Below, piece by piece: positions 44,348 through 52,481 of a stretch of DNA of 64,000 nucleotides. Source of the DNA: Prorocentrum cordatum (Eukaryota > Sar > Dinophyceae > Prorocentrales > Prorocentraceae). The notes beneath the pieces are model-generated. The model had not been told where the DNA came from and did not search any database. It saw only the letters and a program-made list of their open reading frames with translations. The stretch lies in the NCBI GenBank assembly GCA_963575745.1, contig CAUYUJ010015766.1, positions 174,105 through 238,104 on the forward strand, given 5' to 3'. Position 1 is the first letter of the stretch; every line of letters begins with the position of its first letter. The translations under genes and the position numbers were made by a program.

Positions 44348-44616
44348 CCGTGGCCATTGAGGCTCAAGCTGTTTGCGAGACTGTGCGCAGCAGTGCTTGT
44401 CCTGTTGCAGTCCATGCCGCTTGCTCCAGGCACAGTGGAGCGCCGCATCCGCGATCAGAACGCTGCTCTGAAGAAGATCAACAGTGCGCTCAAGCGTGAG
44501 CTGAGGCTCTAAACGAAGATCATCAAGCGGGTGACGGTGAAGCTCAGGAGGGCCGCAGCGAGGGCCCACGATCAGTTGGAGGCCGCAGAGAGACATATGA
44601 TCATCATCCAGGGCTG
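44348..44616 (+). pseudogene. Probable retroposed cDNA with decayed spliced leader
   Basis: 44348-44369 reads TCCGTGGCCATTGAGGCTCA + AG, 19 of 22 identical to DinoSL. It is followed by about 44 nt of leader and an ATG at 44414 opening MPLAPGTVERRIRDQNAALK then KINSALKRELRL, a TAA (44510-44512), and in the same frame KIIKRVTVKLRRAAARAHDQ then LEAAERHM, ending TGA at 44616. The peptide is a basic amphipathic helix or coiled coil of unknown family. Genes reinserted from trans-spliced mRNA keep SL relicts in dinoflagellates, which fits this layout. Confidence 0.5.
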
Positions 44617-44728
44617 AGCTGACTCAGTCGGCTTCACCGGAGCCGAGTCGCAGAGGGCATGTCGTTGGCCGAGCTAGTTTTGTGGAGTTAGTTTTACACC
44701 AGTCCGTGCAGCTTGGTCGGCAGACTGA

Positions 44729-44828
44729 NNNNNNNNNNNNNNNNNNNNNNNNNNNNNNNNNNNNNNNNNNNNNNNNNNNNNNNNNNNNNNNNNNNNNNNN
44801 NNNNNNNNNNNNNNNNNNNNNNNNNNNN
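44729..44828. other. Assembly gap, 100 N
   Basis: Exactly 100 N, the usual placeholder for a gap of unknown size. Frames reading through it are not real. Confidence 1.
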
Positions 44829-45342
44829 CCTCCTCCTCTTTGTTCCTCATAGTATCCTCCTTCCCCTCCCCCTCCTCCTCCTCCTTATCTTCCTCCTCAT
44901 CATCCTTCTCCTCCCCCGCCTCCTCCAACTTCTCCTCCTCATCCTCATCCTCCTCCCCCGCCTTCTGATCCTCCTCGTCTTCCTCCTCTTCCTCCTCCTC
45001 CTCTCCTCCTCCTCCCTCCTCCTTCTCCTCCTCTGCTTACCAGCCCCTCCTCCTCATCCTCCTCTCCGCCCCCCTCTTCCGCCTCCTCCTTCTCGCTCTC
45101 CTCCGCCTCCTCCTCCTCCTCCTCCCTTCCTCCTAATCCTCGCTCCTCCTCCGCCTCGCTCCGCCTCTCGCTTTCTCCTCCGCTCCTCGCTCCTCGCTTC
45201 CTCGCTCCGCGCTCCTCACCTCCTCCTCCTCCCACTCCTCCTCCTCCGCCTCCCTCAGGATCCTCATCATCCTCCTACCTCCTCCTCTTCCTCCTTCCTC
45301 CTCGCATCATCATCATCATCAGCATCAAAAAATATTCAATGC

Positions 45343-45375
<33 letters not shown>

Positions 45376-46050
45376 CATCCTCATCCTCATCCTCATCCTC
45401 ATTCCTCATTCCTCACATCATCCCCACCCTCCTACCCCTCCTCCTCCTCCTCCTCCTCCTCATCCTAACCCACACCCCTTCTTCCTCCTCCTCTCCTCCT
45501 CCGCCTCCTCCTCCTCCGGCCTCCTCCTCCTCCGCTTTCCCTCTCCTTCCTCCCCCGCACTCATCCGCCTCATTCTCCTCCTCTCCTTCTCCTCCTCCTC
45601 TTCGTCCTCACTCCTCCGTCTCCTCCTCCTGCCCTCCTCCGCCTCCTCCCATCCTCTTCCTGCCGTACTCCTCCTCCTCCTCAACCTCCTCCGTCCTTCC
45701 TCCTCTCTCCCCCGCTCCCTCCGCCTCCTCCTCCCTCCCCCACCCACATCGTCCTCCTCCTTGTTCTCCTCGCTCCTTCCTCCTCATCCTCCTGCTTCTT
45801 CTCCTGCTACCAGCTTCCTCCTCCTCCTCCTGCTGCTCCGCCTCCTCCTCCTCCTCCACATTGCCCCTCCCCCTACCCCCCCTCCTCCCACATCCCCGTC
45901 CCCCTCGCTACCCCACATTCCTCCTCCTCCTCCTCCTCCTCCTCCTCCTCCTCCTCCTCCTCCTCATCCTCATCCCTTCTCCTCCTCACTCCTTCTCCTC
46001 CTCCCTCGTCCTCCTCCCTCCTCCCCCTCTTCCCCCTCCTCCTCCTTCGG
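44829..46050. repeat. TCC/CTC polypyrimidine tract, about 1.2 kb
   Basis: Almost entirely CTC/TCC with ATC islands at 45305-45375. Both strands stay open as Ser/Pro/Leu- or Glu/Arg/Gly-rich frames; none is a gene. It borders the N gap and is the likely reason for it. Confidence 0.95.
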
Positions 46051-46523
46051 CGGAGGTGCTCGGATGGTCTCGGCTCCTCCTCTCGGGGGCAGCGACAGTG
46101 GGGGATAGGCAGAGGGTCGGGGGCGGCAAAGAGGGGGGTGATGATTATGGGGGGGTGGATATCATGGCGTGGGCCATAATATTTCCCCAGATGTCGTGGC
46201 GCCTGGTCTCATTTCATTACGTCCCTGGCTCCCCCGCTGGGCCGCGCACGTGCCGCCGGTCATGATTTGCACCCACCCCTCTTGGACACCCCCCTCTTGG
46301 CCGCGCCCGAATTGAAAACAGCAGGGAAACACATGTCTTGGATAGGCTCGGTCAGGGGCAGTCTCACGGCGTAAAGCTGCCCGCGTCAGGTCCTGGCTAA
46401 TCGCCCTGGTCTCCAATGTGGCGTGCCGCGTGCACTGGAGGCCCGCGGAAGCCGCCGCGTGAGGTCGTCATGTCATCTTGCGTGAAGCCCGCTTGTGTTC
46501 CTCGCTCGGATGGGATCGGAGTA
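46051..46523. other. No gene seen
   Basis: Unique-looking GC-rich sequence. The last 55 bp (46466-46523, TCATGTCATCTTGCGTGAAG...) are duplicated after the MITE at 46704-46760. Confidence 0.45.
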
Positions 46524-46700
46524 CAGTCGGGGCGCTGAAGAAGGAACCCCTTTTCGTTTGGGAGGGGCTCAGTGCTCTTTAGTTGTTTTGCAGTTCGTCT
46601 TAGATCTGTCTTAGCTTTCCCATGGGAAATCGGAGTTTAACTTGTGGGAAACAGGGGCCCCGCTCCTCGTGTAGGGCTCCTGAGGCCCACGCCCCGACGG
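46524..46700. mobile_element. MITE with TA site (family T, copy 2)
   Basis: CAGTCGGGGCGCTGAAGAAG GA start (46524), TA before it, and right end CTGAGGCCCACGCCCCGAC. It matches 15022-15197 through the interior (GGAGTTTAACTTGTGG region). The right terminus is mutated (GACGGC instead of GACTGTA). Confidence 0.8.
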
Positions 46701-46703
46701 CAT

Positions 46704-47410
46704 GCCATCTTGCGTGAGGCCCGCTTGTGCTCGTCGCCCAGAGTGGGGTCGGAGTGGATGGGGTCGGGGGATCGCGCCCTGCCCCCTCTCCTCCTGGCCT
46801 GGCCGCGCGGTGGCTAGCCTCAAGTCGGGCGGGTCCCTCTGCAAGAGGAATTCTTCAAAGGGGCCCTCCCTGGGAGGCCCGCGGGCGCACGGGCCAGGCA
46901 CGGCAGGGTCAGGGCGCTCAGAGAGGGAAAGGCCCCGAACGCTTCCGGCCTCCTCCTCCTCCTCCTCCTCCTCTTCCCGGGCTCGCCGCCGAGAGCTCGA
47001 CGAGCGAGTGCCGGGCAGAGCGCGCCGCGACGTCCCAGGCGAAGGCCCCTGGCTCCCGGGGGCCTCCCCAGGCCTCCAGGAGGCCCCTCAGGCCTCTAGA
47101 GGCCTCCATTGGGGGCCTCTGGAGGCCCCGCGGTGGCACGGGCCACGCATCACATGTCGGCCGCGCGTCGTGGGAGCCTGGTGCCCCCTCGCCATGCTGC
47201 TTCTAAAGCGAGCGCGCGAGCGTCGATTCGCGCACGGCATTCGATGGCGCAGCTCCGATTTGTTGCGTCGGTGTGGTGCCGATGGGTGTCGACGTGGCCT
47301 CTGCAGGCCCCCATCGGCCTCCAGAGGCCCGCAGGTGGCCGGGCCGAGGCACCACATGATCAAGACGTGGAAATAAGGACCTTTGGCATCGACCGGACGT
47401 ATGCATGTCA
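46704..47410. other. No gene; duplicated CCTCCAGAGGCC segments
   Basis: GGCCTCTGGAGGCCCCGCGG near 47115 and GGCCTCCAGAGGCCCGCAGG near 47317 begin two related blocks, each continuing TGGCACGGGCC/TGGCCGGGCC and CACATG. A fragment of the family M left arm (TCGGGCGGGTCCCTCTGCAA) lies at 46826-46845. A CTC tract lies at 46948-46975. Confidence 0.5.
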
Positions 47411-47412
47411 GG

Positions 47413-47546
47413 CCAGCCACGACTGGGGGAGCTGTGGTCCTTACCCCTTGGGGGGCCCATCGATTTCGACACCCCTCTCGAGAGATCGTCGATGCGATGG
47501 GCTCCCCCAGGGGGGTAAGGACCACAGCTCCCCCAGTTGTGGCTGG
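47413..47546. repeat. Large near-perfect palindrome (about 51-bp arms)
   Basis: The left arm CCAGCCACGACTGGGGGAGC ... CCATCG (47413-47463) and right arm CGATGGGCTCCCCCAGGGGG ... GTTGTGGCTGG (47495-47546) are reverse complements with only a few mismatches. The loop is 31 nt and itself contains CTCTCGAGAG. Weaker inverted similarity continues outward about 20 bp. Confidence 0.9.
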
Positions 47547-47763
47547 TCGGCATGTGGGGTCAATCAAGGCGCATCTTGGACCACCTCATGAAAGGAAAAA
47601 CCGAGCATTGTCTTTCGGTGGAGGGCAAAGGGTGAAGTCTGGAGTGCCGTTTCGATGGCTTGTCGAGGTTCGAATCTGCAACTGGTGAGCCACGAGACGG
47701 AATGGTCTTCGAAGTGCGAAAGCCCACATGGATTCCACCCTGCGCCCTCCACCCTTGGAAAAT

Positions 47764-47957
47764 TCGGGCCGGACGACAGGGTGGGATAGGGAAAGCGGGG
47801 GTTACGAAATTTGCTGCATGCAGCTGGTTTCGGCCCCACCGAGGGGCCCATTCCTCGATACCTGGGCGCCTCTGGCGCCGGGAGGCGCCTTGAAAATCAG
47901 CTACGTGAGCTGATTATCAAACCCCCCGTTGCTATCCCCCCCTTTCGCCCGGCCCGA
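47764..47957. mobile_element. MITE-like element with ~30-bp inverted ends
   Basis: Left TCGGGCCGGACGACAGGGTG GGATAG; right CTATCCCCCCCTTTCGCCCG GCCCGA. Inner parts pair as GGGGGTTACGAAAT / TTATCAAACCCCCC. Both ends are flanked by CCACCCTTGGAAAA (47749-47762 and 47960-47973), a possible 14-bp target-site duplication. Confidence 0.75.
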
Positions 47958-48059
47958 TCCACCCTTGGAAAATGCTCCTCCCCCTCCTCCTCCTCCTCCT
48001 CCTTTTCCTCCTCCTGCTTCTCCTCCTCCCCCTCCTCCTCCTCGTCCTCCCCCTCCCCC

Positions 48060-48170
48060 CTCCTCCTCGCCGTGCCCCCGCGCCGTCGACCCAGGAGGCA
48101 CCCCCCGCCAAGAGGGCGCGCACCAGCGTGCCGGCGGCGGAGTCTGGCGCGGTGAGAGTGCGGCACATCC
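48060..48170 (+). CDS. Possible exon, parvulin-like start
   Basis: After a 90-bp CTC tract the frame reads APSTQEAPPAKRARTSVPAA ESG, then AVRVRHIL. RVRHIL resembles the first strand of parvulin-type prolyl isomerases (VRASHILVKH in Pin1-like enzymes), and a basic disordered segment before it is usual. The similarity is only six residues. It runs into a family M-like element at about 48175, which would be the intron. Tentative. Confidence 0.22.
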
Positions 48171-48184
48171 TGTTCCTGGACGAA

Positions 48185-48290
48185 AAACCATATGCCCAAA
48201 GAGTATTCCAGAATGGTCCAACATAATCCAACAAATCGTCCCAAAACGATTGTTTGACTATTTCTGAAAACTCCTCCTGTAGAGGCCCAA
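48185..48290. mobile_element. Family M-like element, diverged
   Basis: The right end CTCCTCCTGTAGAGGCCCAA resembles the family M right arm (TCCTGTAGGGGGACACGCCC). The AT-richer core has GTCCAACATAATCCAACAAA, similar to the core at 62795-62820. The left arm is poorly preserved. Confidence 0.4.
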
Positions 48291-48544
48291 CCAACACAAG
48301 TAAACACAGCGAGCAAGCCCCCAAGGTGCGCGGTAGGAGAGCATCTCGGAAGTGAGCGCGCGGCTGGGAAGCTGAACCCAGCGACCCGCCAGCAGTCTCC
48401 TGGCTCGAGAACAGAACAACCCAGGCACGATCGCGTCGTACAAAAATCAGGACGGGAGGTCTCGGGCTATCCGCGGCCCCGGGGGGGCCGTGGCCGGGCC
48501 TCGGGACCGTCAAAAATGACTCAGGACAAAAGTCGGGAGGGAGA

Positions 48545-48692
48545 AAAACACACAGACACAATTAATCGTCGATCCCCCAGAAAATATGGGAAAATATGGG
48601 AAGTGGGGGGGAAGACAAAAACCCAGAAAATATAGGAAAATATGGGGAATTATTTGATTTGTGTGTATTTATTTGTGTGTCCCAGGGCCCCT
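48545..48692. mobile_element. Family A element, copy 2
   Basis: AAACACACAGACACAATTAA through TTTGTGTGTCCCAGGGCCCC TTC. About 150 bp, the same order of landmarks as copy 1 at 30866. Confidence 0.85.
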
Positions 48693-48810
48693 TCAAAAAG
48701 AACGGTCCCGGGGAAAGGGTCGGGATTCCCAGGGACAGGGACGCCGTCCTGAAAAGGTCCAGACGTCGCATGTCTGGGAAGAGAAGAACACGTGCATACG
48801 CCAAGCAGTG

Positions 48811-49040
48811 GCCGAAGCGTCCTGGCTCGCCTATAGGCCCACCAAAGAAGGCTCCGGGAACCTGTGCGGGTCTGCGCGAGCTGTTCTAAGAAAATTTCTG
48901 GCTGAGACCGTGTTGGTTTGACACATCGCGCTTACGTTCTCAGAACATTGTTTTTTTGTTTGTCTTTTCGAACATGTTGGGTTTCTATGGAAATTCCGTG
49001 GTAGGCCTAAGGGTGCCAGGACGGTCGGTCCCTGCTCAAA
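48811..49040. mobile_element. Family R element, copy 2
   Basis: Matches 31275-31501 from GCCGAAGCGTCCTGGCTCGC to GGACGGTCGGTCCCTGCTCA. In both places it follows a family A element by a few hundred bp. Confidence 0.75.
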
Positions 49041-49077
49041 TAAACATGAGTGCTCGGCGCTCCACGCGGAATGATGA

Positions 49078-49290
49078 TCGTTTTCTTTTTCACTGTTTTG
49101 CTGGTCGGCGCGGGCCCTCCCCCCCCCCCCCCCCCATGGAGTAGATTCTGACTGTTTTCGGCGCCTGTTTCGGGCACGTGGAGTCTCCCCCTTGCACTGC
49201 TGCAAGCCGTCGCGTGAAGCAGAGGCCTGGAGCCAGACCGCCCCCCCCTCTCCCCCCTTCCGCCCAATGTCGAAACGCCAAGATAAGAGA
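49078..49290. mobile_element. Family G element, copy 1
   Basis: GTTTTGCTGGTCGGCGCGGG, a C-run, CATGGAGTAGATTCTGACTG, GGTGGAG-like GTGGAGTCTCCCC, GAGCCAGACCGCCCCCCCCT and CCGCCCAATGTCGAAACGCC. Copies 2 and 3 at 51321 and 63647 keep the same order. Confidence 0.8.
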
Positions 49291-49303
49291 ACGTTCACTT
49301 TCT

Positions 49304-49445
49304 CGGATCGGTGCTGGGACCCTCTGGCGGCACCTCCGGCGCCGCCCCTGGCGCGCTGCGCTCCGCTCGCCAGGGAGGGGGGGGCCCTCTCCAGGCTCCG
49401 CTCGCCGGCGGGGTGGGAGGGGCAAGCCGCGCGGACCTCCGAAGG
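49304..49445. mobile_element. Family H element, copy 3 (asymmetric)
   Basis: GGATCGGTGCTGGGACCCTC and GGCGGCACCTCCGGCGCCGC match the family H left arm and core. The right side is expanded with GCTCCGCTCGCC duplications and ends GCGCGGACCTCCGAAG. Confidence 0.6.
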
Positions 49446-49459
49446 TGTCCTGCTCGTGC

Positions 49460-49663
49460 AGGTTTTGTTTTCCTTCCTCTCGACGAGGGTCGAAGAAGAA
49501 CTCATTTGTTCCAGGCATCTGTATCCACGAGGACGTACTTGCCACGATCTGTGGAACCTGGAACACGACAACCACGCATCATGCGTGGGCTCAGGATACT
49601 CCAGACGTCTCCTCCCACGATGAGGATAGGACGAGATACATTTCCCCTGCACGAGCATGAACT
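49460..49663 (+). CDS. Possible unidentified exon
   Basis: Between two family H elements the + strand reads FVPGICIHEDVLATICGTWN and HHAWAQDTPDVSSHDEDRTR, with less biased composition than its surroundings. After the second H element, REVLATIGRVHLFSARAIGG follows near 49834. Repeated EVLATI/DVLATI suggests either related exons or a duplicated segment. I recognise no family. Confidence 0.2.
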
Positions 49664-49665
49664 GT

Positions 49666-49797
49666 TGGCGCTCCGCGCGGATTGCTTGGATCCGCGCCTG
49701 GCCCCCCCCGGCGGCGCCTCCGGCGCCGCCCCTGGCGCGTTCCGCGCGCCAGGGAGGGGGGTCAAGCGCGGATCCTAGAAATCCGCGCGGAGCGCCG
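49666..49797. mobile_element. Family H element, copy 4
   Basis: GGCGCTCCGCGCGGATTGCT then TGGATCCGCGCCTGG, and the right end CAAGCGCGGATCCTAGAAAT then CCGCGCGGAGCGCC. The arms are almost perfect reverse complements over about 45 bp. Confidence 0.85.
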
Positions 49798-50292
49798 AAA
49801 GTCTATGTTGATGTGGTTATTTCTTCTTCTAGAGAGGTCTTGGCAACGATCGGACGTGTGCATCTGTTCTCGGCGAGGGCCATCGGGGGAGCATCCTGGA
49901 CCATCGAGCAACAACAACATTTTTTGCCGTCGGCAGCGAGGCGGCGAACTCCGCTCCAGCGAGAAGCTAGAAAGGGGCACTAACTGGCGAATTGGCCAGC
50001 GGGCAAAGAGGGGGGGGGGACGGCCGGAGGGAAGAAGGAATGCTCAGACGTCGAAGAGTGCGACGATGATCAAGAGCAGCAAAAACACGCACGAAGACAG
50101 CACACGCACGGGGACGTGACGTCCGAGCACGAGGGCAGGGAAGGGGGGCAAGGAGATGTGGCTGGAGTCCGGAGCCATGAAGTGGGGGGGGGGGGGCAGG
50201 GCAGGGTGGCTTCTCGGGCGGTGGTTGGCTGTGCTGCCTTGGCAGCGATTCGAGGCCGAAGTGGGGACGAAGCGAGATCGGCTACACCTCAG

Positions 50293-50441
50293 CCGGGCGT
50301 GTCCCTCTACAGGAGGAATGTTCCAAATAGTCAAAAAATAGTATGGGGATTATGCGTTGAACATTTTTGAGTTTGTGCTGCATATGGTTTGACTACTTGT
50401 ATTGTTCGTCTAAACTTCCCCTGTGGGAGGACATTCCCGGC
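50293..50441. mobile_element. Family M element, copy 1
   Basis: Left CCGGGCGTGTCCCTCTACAG GAGGAATGTTC; right GTCTAAACTTCCCCTGTGGG AGGACATTCCCGG. AT-richer core of about 85 bp. Confidence 0.75.
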
Positions 50442-50856
50442 CTGAGGCAACACGTCAGAGTGAGCTTTCGCTGGAGTGACCTACGGTGCGGGCACACTGG
50501 GGTCCCCAGATGACCGGAGGCGATGCGACAGCAGCGTCCTGCGCTCTCGGCCTTGGCCTCCGCTCGGCTCCCGAACGTCGCGCACTGGATGTCACTCTCT
50601 CCTAGGGTCATGTCTCTCCAACCTACTGTAGCCTCGATCACCAGAAAGCATTTCGAGCACCAAGGAAGCACCGAAACTGGAGGGTTTCCTCGTGTCGGGC
50701 CCTGGGAGGCGATACTCGTTCGACACTGTTTCGATACTGTTCGGGGTGCTCGAAACTATTTCCGGGATGTGGTCCTTAAGTACGATAGGCGCAACAGAAG
50801 TTTGGGGAGACTATGGCGTGTATCGGCGAAGAACAACAATATAAACAAAAACGGTT

Positions 50857-50972
50857 GGCGCTCCGCGCGGATTTCTTGGATCTGCGCTGGGCCCCCCTGG
50901 CGGCGCCTCCAGCGCCGCCCCTGGCGCGCGAGGGGGGTCCAGCGCGGATCCAAGAAATCTGCGCGGAGTGCC
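50857..50972. mobile_element. Family H element, copy 5
   Basis: GGCGCTCCGCGCGGATTTCT then TGGATCTGCGCTGGG, and the right end AGCGCGGATCCAAGAAATCT then GCGCGGAGTGCC. Almost perfect palindrome with a GGCGCCTCCAGCGCC centre. Confidence 0.85.
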
Positions 50973-51020
50973 AAAAGTGTATGTTTACGTTGTGTTCTCT
51001 TCTAATGTTCGGGAGGGGAA

Positions 51021-51130
51021 AACAAACACACAGACACGAAGTGGGGGGGAAGACACAAACTTAGAACATATGGGAAATATTGGGAATATGTGTATTTGTG
51101 TGTATTTATTTGTGTGTCCCAGGGCCCCTT
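51021..51130. mobile_element. Family A element, copy 3
   Basis: AACAAACACACAGACACGAA through TTTGTGTGTCCCAGGGCCCC TT; the central part is shortened. Confidence 0.8.
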
Positions 51131-51315
51131 CTAATTCAGCAGACGAGAGGAGACAGAGACTGGCAGCACTTCCTGCCCGCTGCGGATGGGACCCGACGTC
51201 GGCGTCGCTGGGGACGTCGCCCATCTCGGGGGGCGGTTGTCGCCCGCGGACAGGTCAGCAGTCGCCGTCGGGTCTGGACAGCAGGTGGCCCCACTGCCGC
51301 TAGCAACAGGAGAGG
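51131..51315 (+). other. Possible exon-like segment after a CAG
   Basis: Following TTCTAATTCAG the frame reads ADERRQRLAALPARCGWDPT then SASLGTSPISGGGC. It lies between a family A and a family G element, as an exon between introner-like elements would, but the peptide matches nothing I know. Confidence 0.15.
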
Positions 51316-51320
51316 AGAAG

Positions 51321-51520
51321 GTCGTCGTTTTCTGATTCATTGTTTTGCCGATCGGCGCGGGCCATCGCACCCCCTCCCCCACCCCACGGAGTAGATCTTG
51401 CCGTTTTTGGCGCCTCTTTCAGGCAGGTGGAGCCCCCCTGTAGGACGCACTGCAGAGGTCCGGAGCAAGACCCCCTTTCTCCCCCCCCTTCCGCCCAATG
51501 TTGAAATGCCGCATAGAAAA
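51321..51520. mobile_element. Family G element, copy 2
   Basis: GTTTTGCCGATCGGCGCGGG, a C-rich run, CACGGAGTAGATCTTGCCGT, GGTGGAGCCCCCCTGTAGGA and TTCCGCCCAATGTTGAAATG. Confidence 0.8.
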
Positions 51521-51557
51521 GCGTTCACAAGGTCGCGGTCTATCCTCCAGGGGGGGG

Positions 51558-51706
51558 GAGACATACAGACACAACTTGAAGCATATTCCCAGGAACATGT
51601 GGAAGAACATGGGAAGTGGAGGGGAGGACGAGACTTCAGAAAACATCGGAATCTACAGGGCCTCCTGGAATTTGTGTCTGTTCATTTGTGTGTATCTGGG
51701 CCCCTT
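51558..51706. mobile_element. Family A element, copy 4
   Basis: GGAGACATACAGACACAACT, ACATGGGAAGTGGAGGGGAG, and right end TTTGTGTCTGTTCATTTGTG then TGTATCTGGGCCCC. Confidence 0.75.
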
Positions 51707-52074
51707 TATATCCTAGAGGCTGGAGGCTGCGGGGGATGGCTTCAACGAGCGCGGTCGAACATGTTGGCCTGGTTTTGGTGGTCTTTGGTCGGCCTTCCTG
51801 AGGAAGCTTAGGGCTCTTCTTGGGTACTCTTGGGAGGCTCGTTGGGCCGTTTTGGGATGTCTTGGGGCTGTCTGGGGGAGTTCGAGGGGCATGTTGGACA
51901 GTCTTAGAGCTGCAACGGAACCATCTGAGAGATTAGTTGGGCGCCTCCAGGGCATTTTTGGGTAGCCATACCTGGTGCATCTTGGCCCGTCGTAAGGTCT
52001 CTTCGGGGCCTCTGGAGAAGGAGGAGTCGGATCAAAGCGGGGGGGTTCCTCCACTTGTCCTGCGCCTCGTCCTC

Positions 52075-52350
52075 AAACCTGATCTGCGAACCTCGATCCT
52101 CCAGCCTCCTCCCTCAAGCAGCTTCCGAGCTCGCGTGCCATCGAAACCTCGCACGGCCCTCCCCCCTCCGCCCCCTCCCCCCCCTCCTCGCCCCCCCTCC
52201 TCCCTCCTCCCTCCCTCCTCCCTCCCTCCTCCCTCCTCCATCCCTCCTCCTCCCTCCTCCCTCCCTCCCTCCTCCTCCAGTCGTGTTTGGGCTCAGGCCG
52301 AGATTTTGGGTGCAGATCAGGTCTGCGAATCTCGAGAGCTCGCGCGACCA
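52075..52350. repeat. Pyrimidine tract flanked by direct repeats, before the LINE
   Basis: A CCTCCCTCC tract (about 52160-52280) is bracketed by ATCTGCGAACCTCGATCC (52082-52099) and GGTCTGCGAATCTCGAGAGC (52319-52338), each followed by GAGCTCGCG. This may be an intron flanked by a duplicated junction or an internal tandem duplication. Confidence 0.5.
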
Positions 52351-52481
52351 AGGGAGTTGCCCTAGCAATCACGAAGGGCGACCCCGCCTGGCATCGCCGC
52401 GCGCGCCGGCAGCGCGCGGCGGCGAGAGTGCTGCTCAGGCTGGGCGCAGCTGCCCGCCTGCTGAAGCAACATCACAGCGCG

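Noticed and set aside
44713-45468. Frame crossing the N gap
   Set aside because: Includes 33 unknown residues from the 100-N gap and then CTC repeats.
47660-47690. tRNA from GGTTCGAATCT
   Set aside because: No A-box at the right distance and no cloverleaf pairing.
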